Below are positions 5,901 through 11,621 of a stretch of DNA of 13,763 nucleotides, piece after piece. The stretch is taken from NCBI GenBank assembly GCA_020631035.1, contig JAHDIA010000075.1, forward strand, positions 1 through 13,763, in the 5' to 3' direction. Each line of letters opens with the position of its first letter. Position 1 is the first letter of the stretch. This DNA comes from Chitinophagales bacterium (GTDB taxonomy: Bacteria > Bacteroidota > Bacteroidia > Chitinophagales > UBA2359). Below the pieces are notes generated by a model. The model ran no database searches and was not told the origin of the DNA. It saw only the letters and a list, made by a program, of their open reading frames with translations. The position numbers were made by a program, and so were the translations under genes.

Positions 5901-7755
5901 CTTTGACAGTAAAATTGTTGTAGTCTAATGAATAATTGCCTCCAACAAAATCCATTTGCCCAGCCACCAAATCACCATAAGCTTTTATATTTCGGTTTTC
6001 ATTGATATTTATGATTTTGTCATAGGGAAACAATACAACTCTTTGCGAATCGCTAAGAATCACTTTTTCAACTCCTATTGCTGACAAATCTGATGTATTT
6101 AAGTTGAGTGACAAATTTTCTCTTTGAGAAACCGATTTGAGGGTGATTTTATCATAGTCCATCTTACCAAATTGTGCTTGAGCGTACAAATTGGCCTTGG
6201 GGCGAATGTGAATCATTTCATTTTGAGGGTCATAAAAGGCAAATCCATCATTGACCAAGTCATAAATCACATTGAGGGCATCGGATACCTTGTAGTTTCC
6301 TCCCAATTGACTGGCAAAGTCTTGAGCAGGCATTTGGTCAGACATTGTACTGCCGTACCAATTACCCAAAATAACAATTGGGTCTTTGGAAATGGCTTTG
6401 CGATATTTTTGTAAGAGTTTGGGATTGTAAAAGTCGTAAGAATCTACATAGAGTGGACGAGATTTGACCTGAGTTGATTGAGTCAAGGTCATAATAGTAT
6501 CCTGTAAGTTCCAACTTACTGCATCTATCTCTGTTTCTATTTTGTGGTAAGAACTAACAAAAGGACCTTGTGAAATGGTTTTCTCATTTCGGGCAACCCG
6601 TAGATCTTGAGTACTGATGCTATATGCCAAGTCTAAACTCGGATGAAAAATAGAATCATTTTTAAAATAAAGTGCCACCTCTGTATCAACGGAACTAATT
6701 TTTTCTCTTTCTCGAACCCCAAATACTGGCGCACTGGAACTAAACATCACTTTTCCTTCATCATTGCGTACTTGCATTTTGGCAACACCATTTTCACCAC
6801 CAAATATGATAATCTTCTGACCATTTAAACCAAAACCTCCTCTAAAAGCAACTTTGGGGTCAATGCCTTCTATTTTTAAATCTGTTTTATTGGACTTGAA
6901 TCTCGGATAAGATTTATTTTCCTTGCTACCTGATTCTATTTTATTGCTCAATACTCCCTTGAGTGGGTTGGTAAACAAATCTTTAAGATTAAACTTTACA
7001 TCTTTGATTTCATAGTTGGTTGATTTCATATCAATCACATAATCCTCAAAAGTAGCAGAAGCATCCTCATAATATAGCTCTTCAGAGTTTTTCCAACTTA
7101 TTTCTCCTCCTTTGCCTTTCCACTCATTGGTAGAGGGGGTGTAAATACCAGAAGTTTTAAAAATGTAGGTACTGTCTTTTTTGGTAATGGTCTTGAGATT
7201 GGTTTCGTCAATTTTGACCTTGGGTATATTGTCTTCATAAAAAAACTCATATACTTGGGAATCCGCTATCCAACTTTTTGCCGAAGATTCATATAAGGCA
7301 CCTTTCTGAAAAAGTTGATAACTAAACTCCAAATATTTTTTAAAAGAGTTGGTTTTGAGCGGTTTTTGTTTTTCAGCAAAGGCCGTAGTTGTTTTGTACC
7401 AACTTCTAAACATTTTGCCTTCTTGGCTACTTTCCAATGCCAACAATTCATTATAAGCCAAGAGCACATTTTCATAGTAAGGCACCACTTTCATCTTTTT
7501 GCTACGCATCAAATCAAATAAAGCTGCAAAATCAGCAGCACGTTCAAAGGTGGGCGGTGTGCTTAGATTTTCCTTAAAGTTATCTAAAGCTTTTTTGGTT
7601 TCGGAGCGACTGAGGTATTTGCCAAACAATTGATCTAATTGTGTTCCCAATTCAAGTGGGTCAGAGGAAAATTCTTTGATGTCTTGGGCATTCAATAAAG
7701 CACTGCCACACAAAACTATCAAACAGAAAAGGGAAGTTCTTATCGTTTTCAACAT
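2977..7755 (-). CDS. Very large exported protein of unknown function, 1592 aa
   Basis: I do not recognise a named family. Residues 1-23 form a classical signal peptide (basic MLKTIR, hydrophobic core, cleavage likely after LNA before QDIKEF); Cys11 and Cys16 are not in a lipobox, so it is not an obvious lipoprotein. Residues 24-170 look helical. About 170-1100 is predominantly beta, with many short alternating strands, and carries a motif twice (Lys-Glu-Asn ... TyrProArgPheLys near 285 and 675). Residues 1109-1148 are an extreme Lys-rich linker. A further beta region follows, then a C-terminal part with FGLGYMGETYVNREVTGYVE and NEWYYFYYRSGFMQMLSS, ending in a Lys/Arg tail (KKKKRGGK). No C-terminal type IX sorting domain is visible. 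It probably works in the periplasm or at the outer membrane. It lies 98 nt downstream of prmA in the same direction; only a weak box (TTCATTTG, 7799-7792) suggests its own promoter. Confidence 0.9.
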   Translation of the reverse strand: MLKTIRTSLFCLIVLCGSALLNAQDIKEFSSDPLELGTQLDQLFGKYLSRSETKKALDNFKENLSTPPTFERAADFAALFDLMRSKKMKVVPYYENVLLAYNELLALESSQEGKMFRSWYKTTTAFAEKQKPLKTNSFKKYLEFSYQLFQKGALYESSAKSWIADSQVYEFFYEDNIPKVKIDETNLKTITKKDSTYIFKTSGIYTPSTNEWKGKGGEISWKNSEELYYEDASATFEDYVIDMKSTNYEIKDVKFNLKDLFTNPLKGVLSNKIESGSKENKSYPRFKSNKTDLKIEGIDPKVAFRGGFGLNGQKIIIFGGENGVAKMQVRNDEGKVMFSSSAPVFGVREREKISSVDTEVALYFKNDSIFHPSLDLAYSISTQDLRVARNEKTISQGPFVSSYHKIETEIDAVSWNLQDTIMTLTQSTQVKSRPLYVDSYDFYNPKLLQKYRKAISKDPIVILGNWYGSTMSDQMPAQDFASQLGGNYKVSDALNVIYDLVNDGFAFYDPQNEMIHIRPKANLYAQAQFGKMDYDKITLKSVSQRENLSLNLNTSDLSAIGVEKVILSDSQRVVLFPYDKIININENRNIKAYGDLVAGQMDFVGGNYSLDYNNFTVKVDSVKKMFFYVKDEEQFQDKVVTKAKKVSTPINDVVGTLYIDAPDNKSGKENIDGYPRFKTDGASFIYYDNDELFGGAYERERFYFQLDAFEFEDVNVIPKEKFQFRGTMVYGDIFPELRVSAGLQENLTLDVNADITGEDYQMYKGIGMYNGSVNLSENGLRGNGTVQFMTTTVKGEDFIFFPDSTITDKVYSVIVEKGEKNGVPYPDVLNSGINFKWFPYRDSMMLYGAQKPYSIFEGRSQFRGRLTMTGKGMFSKGEMSWKDTKIKSNRFSYNETCFLADSLHIEVEDKNDKLILRSLEAMKANVDVYKELGVFEPGKWEQLEVKLPKHRLLASLDRMEIDYKQGKIKLKNNTDSENYFISLNPQQKGLKFRSEEGAIDLATQEIEFNGVKEIVVADARIIPENNTMKMIMDAEISTMENATIIIDTIKEYHLITDATVDVFTKNEFKASGTYKYQSKYLDKDQDIYFSEIESRTEGFVDEEEAQMLKENTEIKEGKGKNKKDKKKKAPKEKKAKPDKKKKNFEEEFGELANETTPSDTMANLSLEEELANLKIESDDKVFRTYSKARIAAEDNFKLDPKTDFKGRVFLDSQDRFLTFDGFARINLNTQYMKPEWFKFREKINPDNLQVDLSSPIGEYKDSLYVGTFFSFEDLRPYSSFINSKKTSADFGMISAKGLLDYNPEKEIYRIGDPEKVEGKKLQGNVMAFKDTKEQIVITEGKICLLQNLGFVIADAGGQIKNNLVDSSFAINEMVLGLDFMIDEKAFEEMTTDLKELIAENKEINYLTTGFSRGLVEILPDNMINQATVALAQNGYFKRPEKGFDYKLFLANLNLIWDEENASFRSIGSFGLGYMGETYVNREVTGYVEFAPRKKGDYFHIYINEKDVETSQNEWYYFYYRSGFMQMLSSNANFNKMISKVKGKKRKKVSKDKLTSYQYALASTVTVNNFVMRMQEAAKNDPKPEKKKKRGGK

Positions 7756-7831
7756 CTGCTGAATGTTTTTTGCTTATAATAGTGATAGGACCAAATGAAT
7801 TGGTTTATGAAAGTGTTTGTCTTACATTGTC

Positions 7832-7861
7832 AAAAATGATTGTCAAATGCACATCATTTTT
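7832..7861 (-). terminator. AT-rich hairpin at the prmA stop, possible weak terminator
   Basis: Perfect 9-bp inverted repeat AAAAATGAT (7832-7840) and ATCATTTTT (7853-7861) with a 12-nt loop, overlapping the prmA stop codon at 7854-7856. The T run is inside the stem, so termination would be weak at best; it may instead protect or attenuate the message between prmA and the large gene. Confidence 0.3.
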
Positions 7862-8687
7862 CAAAATGCAACATCACCCACTTTCCTTCATTTAGTTCGT
7901 TGACTTTGGTCAAGTCAAACTGGGCGGAAGTGTTTTCAATTAGTTCTTTGTCTTCGAAAAGTATTCCACTCAAAAGTATTTGACCGCCTGGCACAAGGCT
8001 CTTAACTAACGTTTGAAGCGAGTCCAGAATTATGTTTCGATTGATGTTTGCTAGAATCACCTCAAATTGTTGATTGGGGACACAAGCAATGTCTCCTTGT
8101 TTGAGTGTAACATTGTCAATCTGATTGCGGTCAATATTCTCAAGAGCATTTCGGTAAGCCCATTCATCTATATCTATACCTAAAATGGAGTGGGCTCCCA
8201 ATTGAGCTGCCAAAATAGCCAAGATTCCCGTACCACATCCATAATCAAAGACCTTTTTTTGAGAAAAATCCATCTCTGACATTTCCTGCATCATCATTCG
8301 GGTGGTTTCGTGGTGTCCCGTTCCAAAAGACATTTTGGGCTCTATCTCAATAACATATTGGTAAGTTGTTTCATCTATTTTATGAAAAGGAGCCTTCACC
8401 AAAATGCGTTTTCCCAACATAATTGGTTCAAAATTGCGCTCCCATTCTTCATTCCAATTCTTGTTTTCCAGTTGATAACTTTTGAGCAAACTGGCTTCTC
8501 CCAAAGCTTTGTATTTATCCAAACTTGCTTGTAAAATTGTTTGGTCAAATCCCTGTTCCTCCACATAAGCTTTGATGCCCCAATCCAATTCTTCAAATCC
8601 TTCATAGCCTATATTGGACAACTCTGCTATCAAAATGGAATTCAATGCCTCATTTGTTGAGGCTATTTCTACAACAAAATACTTCAC
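7854..8687 (-). CDS. prmA: Ribosomal protein L11 methyltransferase
   Basis: A 277-aa class I SAM-dependent methyltransferase that trimethylates ribosomal protein L11 in the cytoplasm. The N-terminal substrate-recognition domain (1-90) includes NWNEEWERNFEP (78-89). The PrmA-specific FGTGHHETT lies at 121-129, SAM motif I VFDYGCGTGILAILAAQLGA at 146-165, the acidic ribose-binding GIDIDEWA at 170-177, and the catalytic-site loop LANINRNI at 212-219, all in the usual order. Length fits the family. The start is GTG at 8687, overlapping the tpiA stop as GTGA, so translation is probably coupled to tpiA and no separate promoter is needed. In many Bacteroidota genomes, as I recall, prmA follows tpiA and is followed by clpS; clpS is not seen here. 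Confidence 0.95.
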   Translation of the reverse strand: MKYFVVEIASTNEALNSILIAELSNIGYEGFEELDWGIKAYVEEQGFDQTILQASLDKYKALGEASLLKSYQLENKNWNEEWERNFEPIMLGKRILVKAPFHKIDETTYQYVIEIEPKMSFGTGHHETTRMMMQEMSEMDFSQKKVFDYGCGTGILAILAAQLGAHSILGIDIDEWAYRNALENIDRNQIDNVTLKQGDIACVPNQQFEVILANINRNIILDSLQTLVKSLVPGGQILLSGILFEDKELIENTSAQFDLTKVNELNEGKWVMLHFEK

Positions 8688-9454
8688 ACAATGGCCTTAA
8701 TGATGTCCACAAAATCAGCATCTTTTAGGGAAGCACCTCCTACCAAGCCACCATCTACATCGGCATTGGCAAAAAGCTCCACAGCATTGGCTGGTTTGAC
8801 ACTACCTCCATACAAAATGGTGGTATTTTCTGCGATAGCCTCTGAATATTGTTCTGCTATCAATTTTCTGATATAAGCGTGCATTTCTTGCGCTTGTTCA
8901 GGACTAGCAGTTACCCCTGTTCCAATCGCCCATACAGGCTCATAGGCAATGACGACCTTTTTAAAATCCTCCTCACTCAAATCAAAAATAGCCGTAAGTT
9001 GGTCTTTGACTACATCAAACAATACCCCTGCATTTCTTTGTTCTAGGCTTTCTCCACAACAAAAAATCACCTCTAAATCATTGGCAAGTGCTTGTTGCAC
9101 CTTCTTATTTAGTAACTCATTGTCTTCTTTAAAATATTTTCTTCTTTCGGAATGCCCCAATATCACATAGTCACAAGCAATATCGCTCAACATACTTGCC
9201 GCCACTTCTCCTGTATAAGCTCCTTTGGGTTCCGAATGACAGTTTTGAGCAGCGACCAAAGCCGTCTCTGTTAGAATTGATGGGATCATAGACTTAACCA
9301 ACGGCAAATAAGGAGCTGGTGGACCAAATACAATATGTATTGACTCATCCAGTTTTATGTTTTCAAGTGCAGTACAAACCCCATTGACCAAATTGCTTGC
9401 TTCTTCAGCGTTTAGGTTCATTTTCCAGTTTCCTGCAACAATCTTTTTTCTCAT
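8684..9454 (-). CDS. tpiA: Triosephosphate isomerase
   Basis: A 256-aa (beta/alpha)8-barrel enzyme that interconverts dihydroxyacetone phosphate and glyceraldehyde 3-phosphate in glycolysis and gluconeogenesis. All catalytic residues are present: Asn9 and Lys11 in AGNWKMN, His101 in ILGHSERR, and Glu172 in AYEPVWAIGTG. The phosphate-binding loop YGGSVKP (215-221) and GGLVGGASL (235-243) follow. Full length, with no break. ATG 9454 is the only sensible start. It is the first gene of a minus-strand run with prmA, whose GTG start overlaps the TGA stop by 4 nt. A TATCTTTG box about 27 nt upstream is its likely promoter. Confidence 0.98.
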   Translation of the reverse strand: MRKKIVAGNWKMNLNAEEASNLVNGVCTALENIKLDESIHIVFGPPAPYLPLVKSMIPSILTETALVAAQNCHSEPKGAYTGEVAASMLSDIACDYVILGHSERRKYFKEDNELLNKKVQQALANDLEVIFCCGESLEQRNAGVLFDVVKDQLTAIFDLSEEDFKKVVIAYEPVWAIGTGVTASPEQAQEMHAYIRKLIAEQYSEAIAENTTILYGGSVKPANAVELFANADVDGGLVGGASLKDADFVDIIKAIV

Positions 9455-9480
9455 AATAGATTTTATATTTTAACAAGACA

Positions 9481-9488
9481 CAAAGATA
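9481..9488 (-). promoter_or_regulatory. Candidate -7 box TATCTTTG for tpiA-prmA
   Basis: Minus strand 9488-9481 reads TATCTTTG, an exact TAnnTTTG match. The inferred transcript start is near 9474, about 20 nt before the tpiA ATG. No clear -33 TTG is visible. It shares the 9-mer TATCTTTGT with the boxes before folK and the 225-aa gene. Confidence 0.6.
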
Positions 9489-9552
9489 AGTTTCTACGGC
9501 TATTTGCCCACTAAATTGGGTTTAAATTATCATTTTAATGACTTTATTTTCA

Positions 9553-9585
9553 TTTGGCTATTAGTACGGAACGTCACTACCTTTG
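9553..9585 (+). promoter_or_regulatory. Candidate complete promoter TTTG-N21-TACCTTTG, far from any gene
   Basis: TTTG at 9553-9556, 21 nt, then TACCTTTG at 9578-9585: both Bacteroidota promoter elements at acceptable spacing. It points rightward into the intergenic element, over 300 bp before the thioesterase start. It could drive a non-coding transcript, or be an older promoter displaced by an insertion. Confidence 0.4.
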
Positions 9586-9796
9586 TCTAAAGGTGTGTTC
9601 CAGCTATCAACCGTACAAGGTACGTGTCTCTATCTGGCGTAGGCATTCCCGATTTTATTGGGATCGGTTCTATTTTCTTTCCGCTTCACGCCTTGCTTCT
9701 TTTTCACTTGCTTCCTGTTCATACGCCCGTTTCGGGTAGACACACAGCCGTGTGTCTCTACGGGTTTACGGGTTGGGGTTCGTTAATGACGTTACG
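9567..9796. mobile_element. Possible MITE-like element bounded by imperfect 13-bp inverted repeats
   Basis: The left end (9567-9579, CGGAACGTCACTA) and right end (9784-9796, TAATGACGTTACG) are inverted repeats matching at 11 of 13 positions. Inside is GC-richer DNA full of palindromes: CGTAC-AAG-GTACG (9612-9624), TCCCGAT-TTT-ATTGGGA (9647-9663), CCCG-TTT-CGGG (9726-9736) and AGACACAC-AGCC-GTGTGTCT (9738-9757), plus a direct repeat GTGTCTCTA at 9624-9632 and 9752-9760. There is no transposase and no obvious target-site duplication. The composition contrasts with the flanking AT-rich DNA. Chance similarity of the ends cannot be excluded. Confidence 0.35.
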
Positions 9797-9871
9797 CAAT
9801 TACCCATTCAACCAATTACCCACAAAATTCTAAACCCCAAATTCGTCATTCTAAATTAGTCATTCTAAATT
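9797..9871. repeat. Short AT-rich direct repeats upstream of the thioesterase gene
   Basis: CAATTACCCA occurs at 9797-9806 and 9813-9822 (16-bp period), and GTCATTCTAAATT at 9845-9857 and 9859-9871 (14-bp period). The complement of the first pair resembles the tandem repeats at 13491-13539. The second copy of the later pair contributes most of the TAAATTTG promoter box. Confidence 0.6.
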
Positions 9872-9873
9872 TG
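9866..9873 (+). promoter_or_regulatory. Candidate -7 box TAAATTTG for the thioesterase operon
   Basis: Exact match to TAnnTTTG. The inferred transcript start near 9880 gives a leader of about 20 nt to ATG 9901. There is no clear -33 TTG, since the DNA at that distance is the direct-repeat region. Confidence 0.45.
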
Positions 9874-9900
9874 CAGTATTATTTACTTTAACAACAATCA

Positions 9901-10356
9901 ATGAGTCAAAAGAAAAAAGATTGGATTTGGTTCAATAAAGAAATGGATATCGAAACGATGAACAATTTTGGACAAAATAGTATGATAGAATATATAGGCA
10001 TCAAAATTGTCGAAGTGGGGCCCGATTACCTCAAAGGAACAATGCCCGTAGACCATCGAACGGTACAATCCTATGGCATTTTGCATGGGGGCGCATCGGT
10101 GGTTTTGGCAGAAACATTGGGCAGTTATGGCTCCGTTTTGGTGGTTGATTTTCCCAAATACAAATGTTTTGGATTAGACATCAACTCCAATCACATTCGG
10201 GCAGTCCGAGAAGGCATTGTCACTGGAGTTGCCAAACCAATTCACCTTGGTCGTACAACCCATGTTTGGGAAATCAAAATCTACAACGAAGCTGAAAAAT
10301 TGGTCAATATCAGCCGTTTGACAATGGCAGTCAGAAAATCTGAGGAACACAAGTAA
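9901..10356 (+). CDS. Hotdog-fold acyl-CoA thioesterase, MenI/YdiI-like
   Basis: A 151-aa single hotdog domain. It aligns by eye along almost its whole length with E. coli YdiI (MenI, 1,4-dihydroxy-2-naphthoyl-CoA hydrolase of menaquinone synthesis): the MetProValAsp turn (48-51), LHGGASVVLAETLGS (61-75) with the catalytic Glu71 and His62-Gly-Gly, GLDINSNHIRAVREG (91-105) and KPIHLGRTTHVWEIKIY (112-128). The substrate could be DHNA-CoA or another aryl/acyl-CoA; no menaquinone genes are adjacent to support the first. The N-terminus is about 8 residues longer than in YdiI, with a Lys-rich MSQKKKD. ATG 9901 is the first in frame after the promoter; no strong Shine-Dalgarno sequence is visible. 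It is followed at 12 nt by the acetyltransferase gene, so the two form an operon. Confidence 0.9.
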   Translation: MSQKKKDWIWFNKEMDIETMNNFGQNSMIEYIGIKIVEVGPDYLKGTMPVDHRTVQSYGILHGGASVVLAETLGSYGSVLVVDFPKYKCFGLDINSNHIRAVREGIVTGVAKPIHLGRTTHVWEIKIYNEAEKLVNISRLTMAVRKSEEHK

Positions 10357-10368
10357 GCACATCCAATA

Positions 10369-10935
10369 ATGCCCAAGAAATTATTTGAAACCGAACGTCT
10401 GAATGTCTACCTTTTGGATGCCAGCTATGCCAGTGTTGTTTTGACTTATTATGAAAAGAACCAAGAACACTTCAAATATTCAATGCCTTTGACAACATCC
10501 CAATTTTTGACCTATAAATATCAGTTTGACCTAATGTTGATGCAAAATAGAAACATACAAACGGGACATCTGATGAAATTTTGGTTGTTTGACAAAAACG
10601 ATGCCCACTTAGGCAATATTTGGGGAGATGTGAGCCTCAACAACATTGTTCGGGGTGGGTTTCAATCGTGTCACATAGGTTATAAACTAGACAATGATAT
10701 GGTTGGAAAAGGCATTATGAGTGAGGCATTGAGACGAATCATTTACTACACCTTTACAGAAATCAAATTGCACCGAATCGAAGCCAATATTATGCCCACC
10801 AATCAACGCTCCATCAAACTGATAGAATCTTTGGGCTTTGTTGATGAAGGTTACTCCCAAAACTACCTAAAAATAAATGGTAAATGGGAAGATCATAGAC
10901 GCTTCGCCTTACTCAACGATGTTTTACCAATTTGA
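10369..10935 (+). CDS. GNAT N-acetyltransferase, RimJ/RimL type
   Basis: A 188-aa member of the GNAT group that includes the ribosomal-protein N-terminal acetyltransferases RimJ and RimL. The opening LFETERLNVYLLD (5-17) is the usual first strand. The acetyl-CoA-binding motif A reads HIGYKLDNDMVGKGIMSEAL (102-121) with the pyrophosphate loop around Val112-Gly113-Lys114-Gly115, and motif B has EANIMPTNQRSIKLIESLGF (138-157) with the conserved Asn145 and Ser148. Such enzymes transfer an acetyl group from acetyl-CoA to an amine; the substrate (protein N-terminus, antibiotic or metabolite) is not readable. ATG 10369 lies 12 nt after the thioesterase stop, so the pair is probably co-transcribed. 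The 3' end overlaps folK, which is read from the other strand, by 43 bp. Confidence 0.9.
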   Translation: MPKKLFETERLNVYLLDASYASVVLTYYEKNQEHFKYSMPLTTSQFLTYKYQFDLMLMQNRNIQTGHLMKFWLFDKNDAHLGNIWGDVSLNNIVRGGFQSCHIGYKLDNDMVGKGIMSEALRRIIYYTFTEIKLHRIEANIMPTNQRSIKLIESLGFVDEGYSQNYLKINGKWEDHRRFALLNDVLPI

Positions 10936-11420
10936 CGTACCGCTAATAAATCGGGACATTCTTCCAACAAAACTTGATTGCTTTTCTGAAACTTGGGATG
11001 GAGATAGTCTGGAGCTATCTCACAAAGTGGCACCAAAGTAAAACGCCTGTCTTGTATAAAAGGATGGGGAATGATTAAATTCGGAAGCTCTACCATTTCA
11101 TCATTAAAATACAAAATGTCAATGTCAATGATGCGTTCTCCCCATTTTTGAAAACGGACACGTCCCATCTCTTCCTCTATGGCGAGTATTTGAGTCAATA
11201 AATCCTCCGCTCCCAATGCACTCTCAATGAATAAAACCTGATTGAGAAAGGCAGCTTGCTCAGTAATGCCCCAAGCAGCCGTCTCATAAATCGCTGACTG
11301 TTTGAGGATGCTTCCCACCCCTTTACTTAGTAATTTACACGCCTGTTCTAAGAAAAAAAAGCGATCTCCACTATTGCTACCCAATAAAATGTAGGCTTTG
11401 TTTTGTAATTTTACATCCAT
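10893..11420 (-). CDS. folK: 2-amino-4-hydroxy-6-hydroxymethyldihydropteridine pyrophosphokinase
   Basis: A 175-aa HPPK, which transfers pyrophosphate from ATP to 6-hydroxymethyl-dihydropterin in folate synthesis. The signature parts are in order: YILLGSNSGDR (10-20), YETAAWG (45-51), FLNQ (58-61), MGRVRFQKWGERIIDIDIL (85-103) with the Mg-binding Asp99 and Asp101, and PHPFIQDRRFTLVPLCEIAP (118-137). ATG 11420 is preferred over the in-frame TTG at 11429, which lies in the promoter box. The inferred transcript start is close to the ATG, so the mRNA may be nearly leaderless. The last 14 residues are encoded in the overlap with the convergent acetyltransferase gene and extend past the conserved HPPK core. 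folK divergent from sppA is, as I recall, a common arrangement in Bacteroidota. Confidence 0.96.
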   Translation of the reverse strand: MDVKLQNKAYILLGSNSGDRFFFLEQACKLLSKGVGSILKQSAIYETAAWGITEQAAFLNQVLFIESALGAEDLLTQILAIEEEMGRVRFQKWGERIIDIDILYFNDEMVELPNLIIPHPFIQDRRFTLVPLCEIAPDYLHPKFQKSNQVLLEECPDLLAVRQIGKTSLSKAKRL

Positions 11421-11426
11421 TATATA

Positions 11427-11434
11427 CAAAGATA
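11427..11434 (-). promoter_or_regulatory. Candidate -7 box TATCTTTG for folK
   Basis: Minus strand 11434-11427 reads TATCTTTG, followed by TATATAATGGATG. With the usual 5-7 nt to the transcript start, transcription begins about at the ATG itself (11420). No -33 TTG is seen. Confidence 0.5.
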
Positions 11435-11621
11435 AATGACGATTTCATGAATATTATATGATTTGTAAGGAAACTTTCTTAAAAAAAGATAGGTTGTATT
11501 TAACATCTATGCGATCATTCTTTTCACATTATATGATTACACACAACACTAACACCAACTTCACTTACAATTATTCTTATATTCTCATTCGACAAGATTA
11601 TTCAAAAAAGTTAAACATACA
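11435..11621. other. AT-rich divergent intergenic region between folK and sppA
   Basis: It should contain the sppA promoter, but I find no exact TAnnTTTG on the + strand; the nearest is ATGATTTG at 11457-11464. The 11-mer ATTATATGATT occurs twice, near 11453 and near 11528. No gene, strong hairpin or Shine-Dalgarno sequence is visible; the DNA just before the sppA ATG is A-rich. Confidence 0.4.

Noticed and set aside
7700..7755. Lipoprotein signal for the 1592-aa protein (Cys11 or Cys16)
   Set aside because: The residue before each Cys is Phe or Leu, which does not fit a lipobox; a signal peptidase I site after LNA is better.
9554..9833. Small open frames on the plus strand in the 9.5-9.8 kb gap
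   Set aside because: They consist of translated palindromic repeat DNA (Ser/Arg/Leu/Phe-rich) with no initiation signal and no likeness to known proteins.
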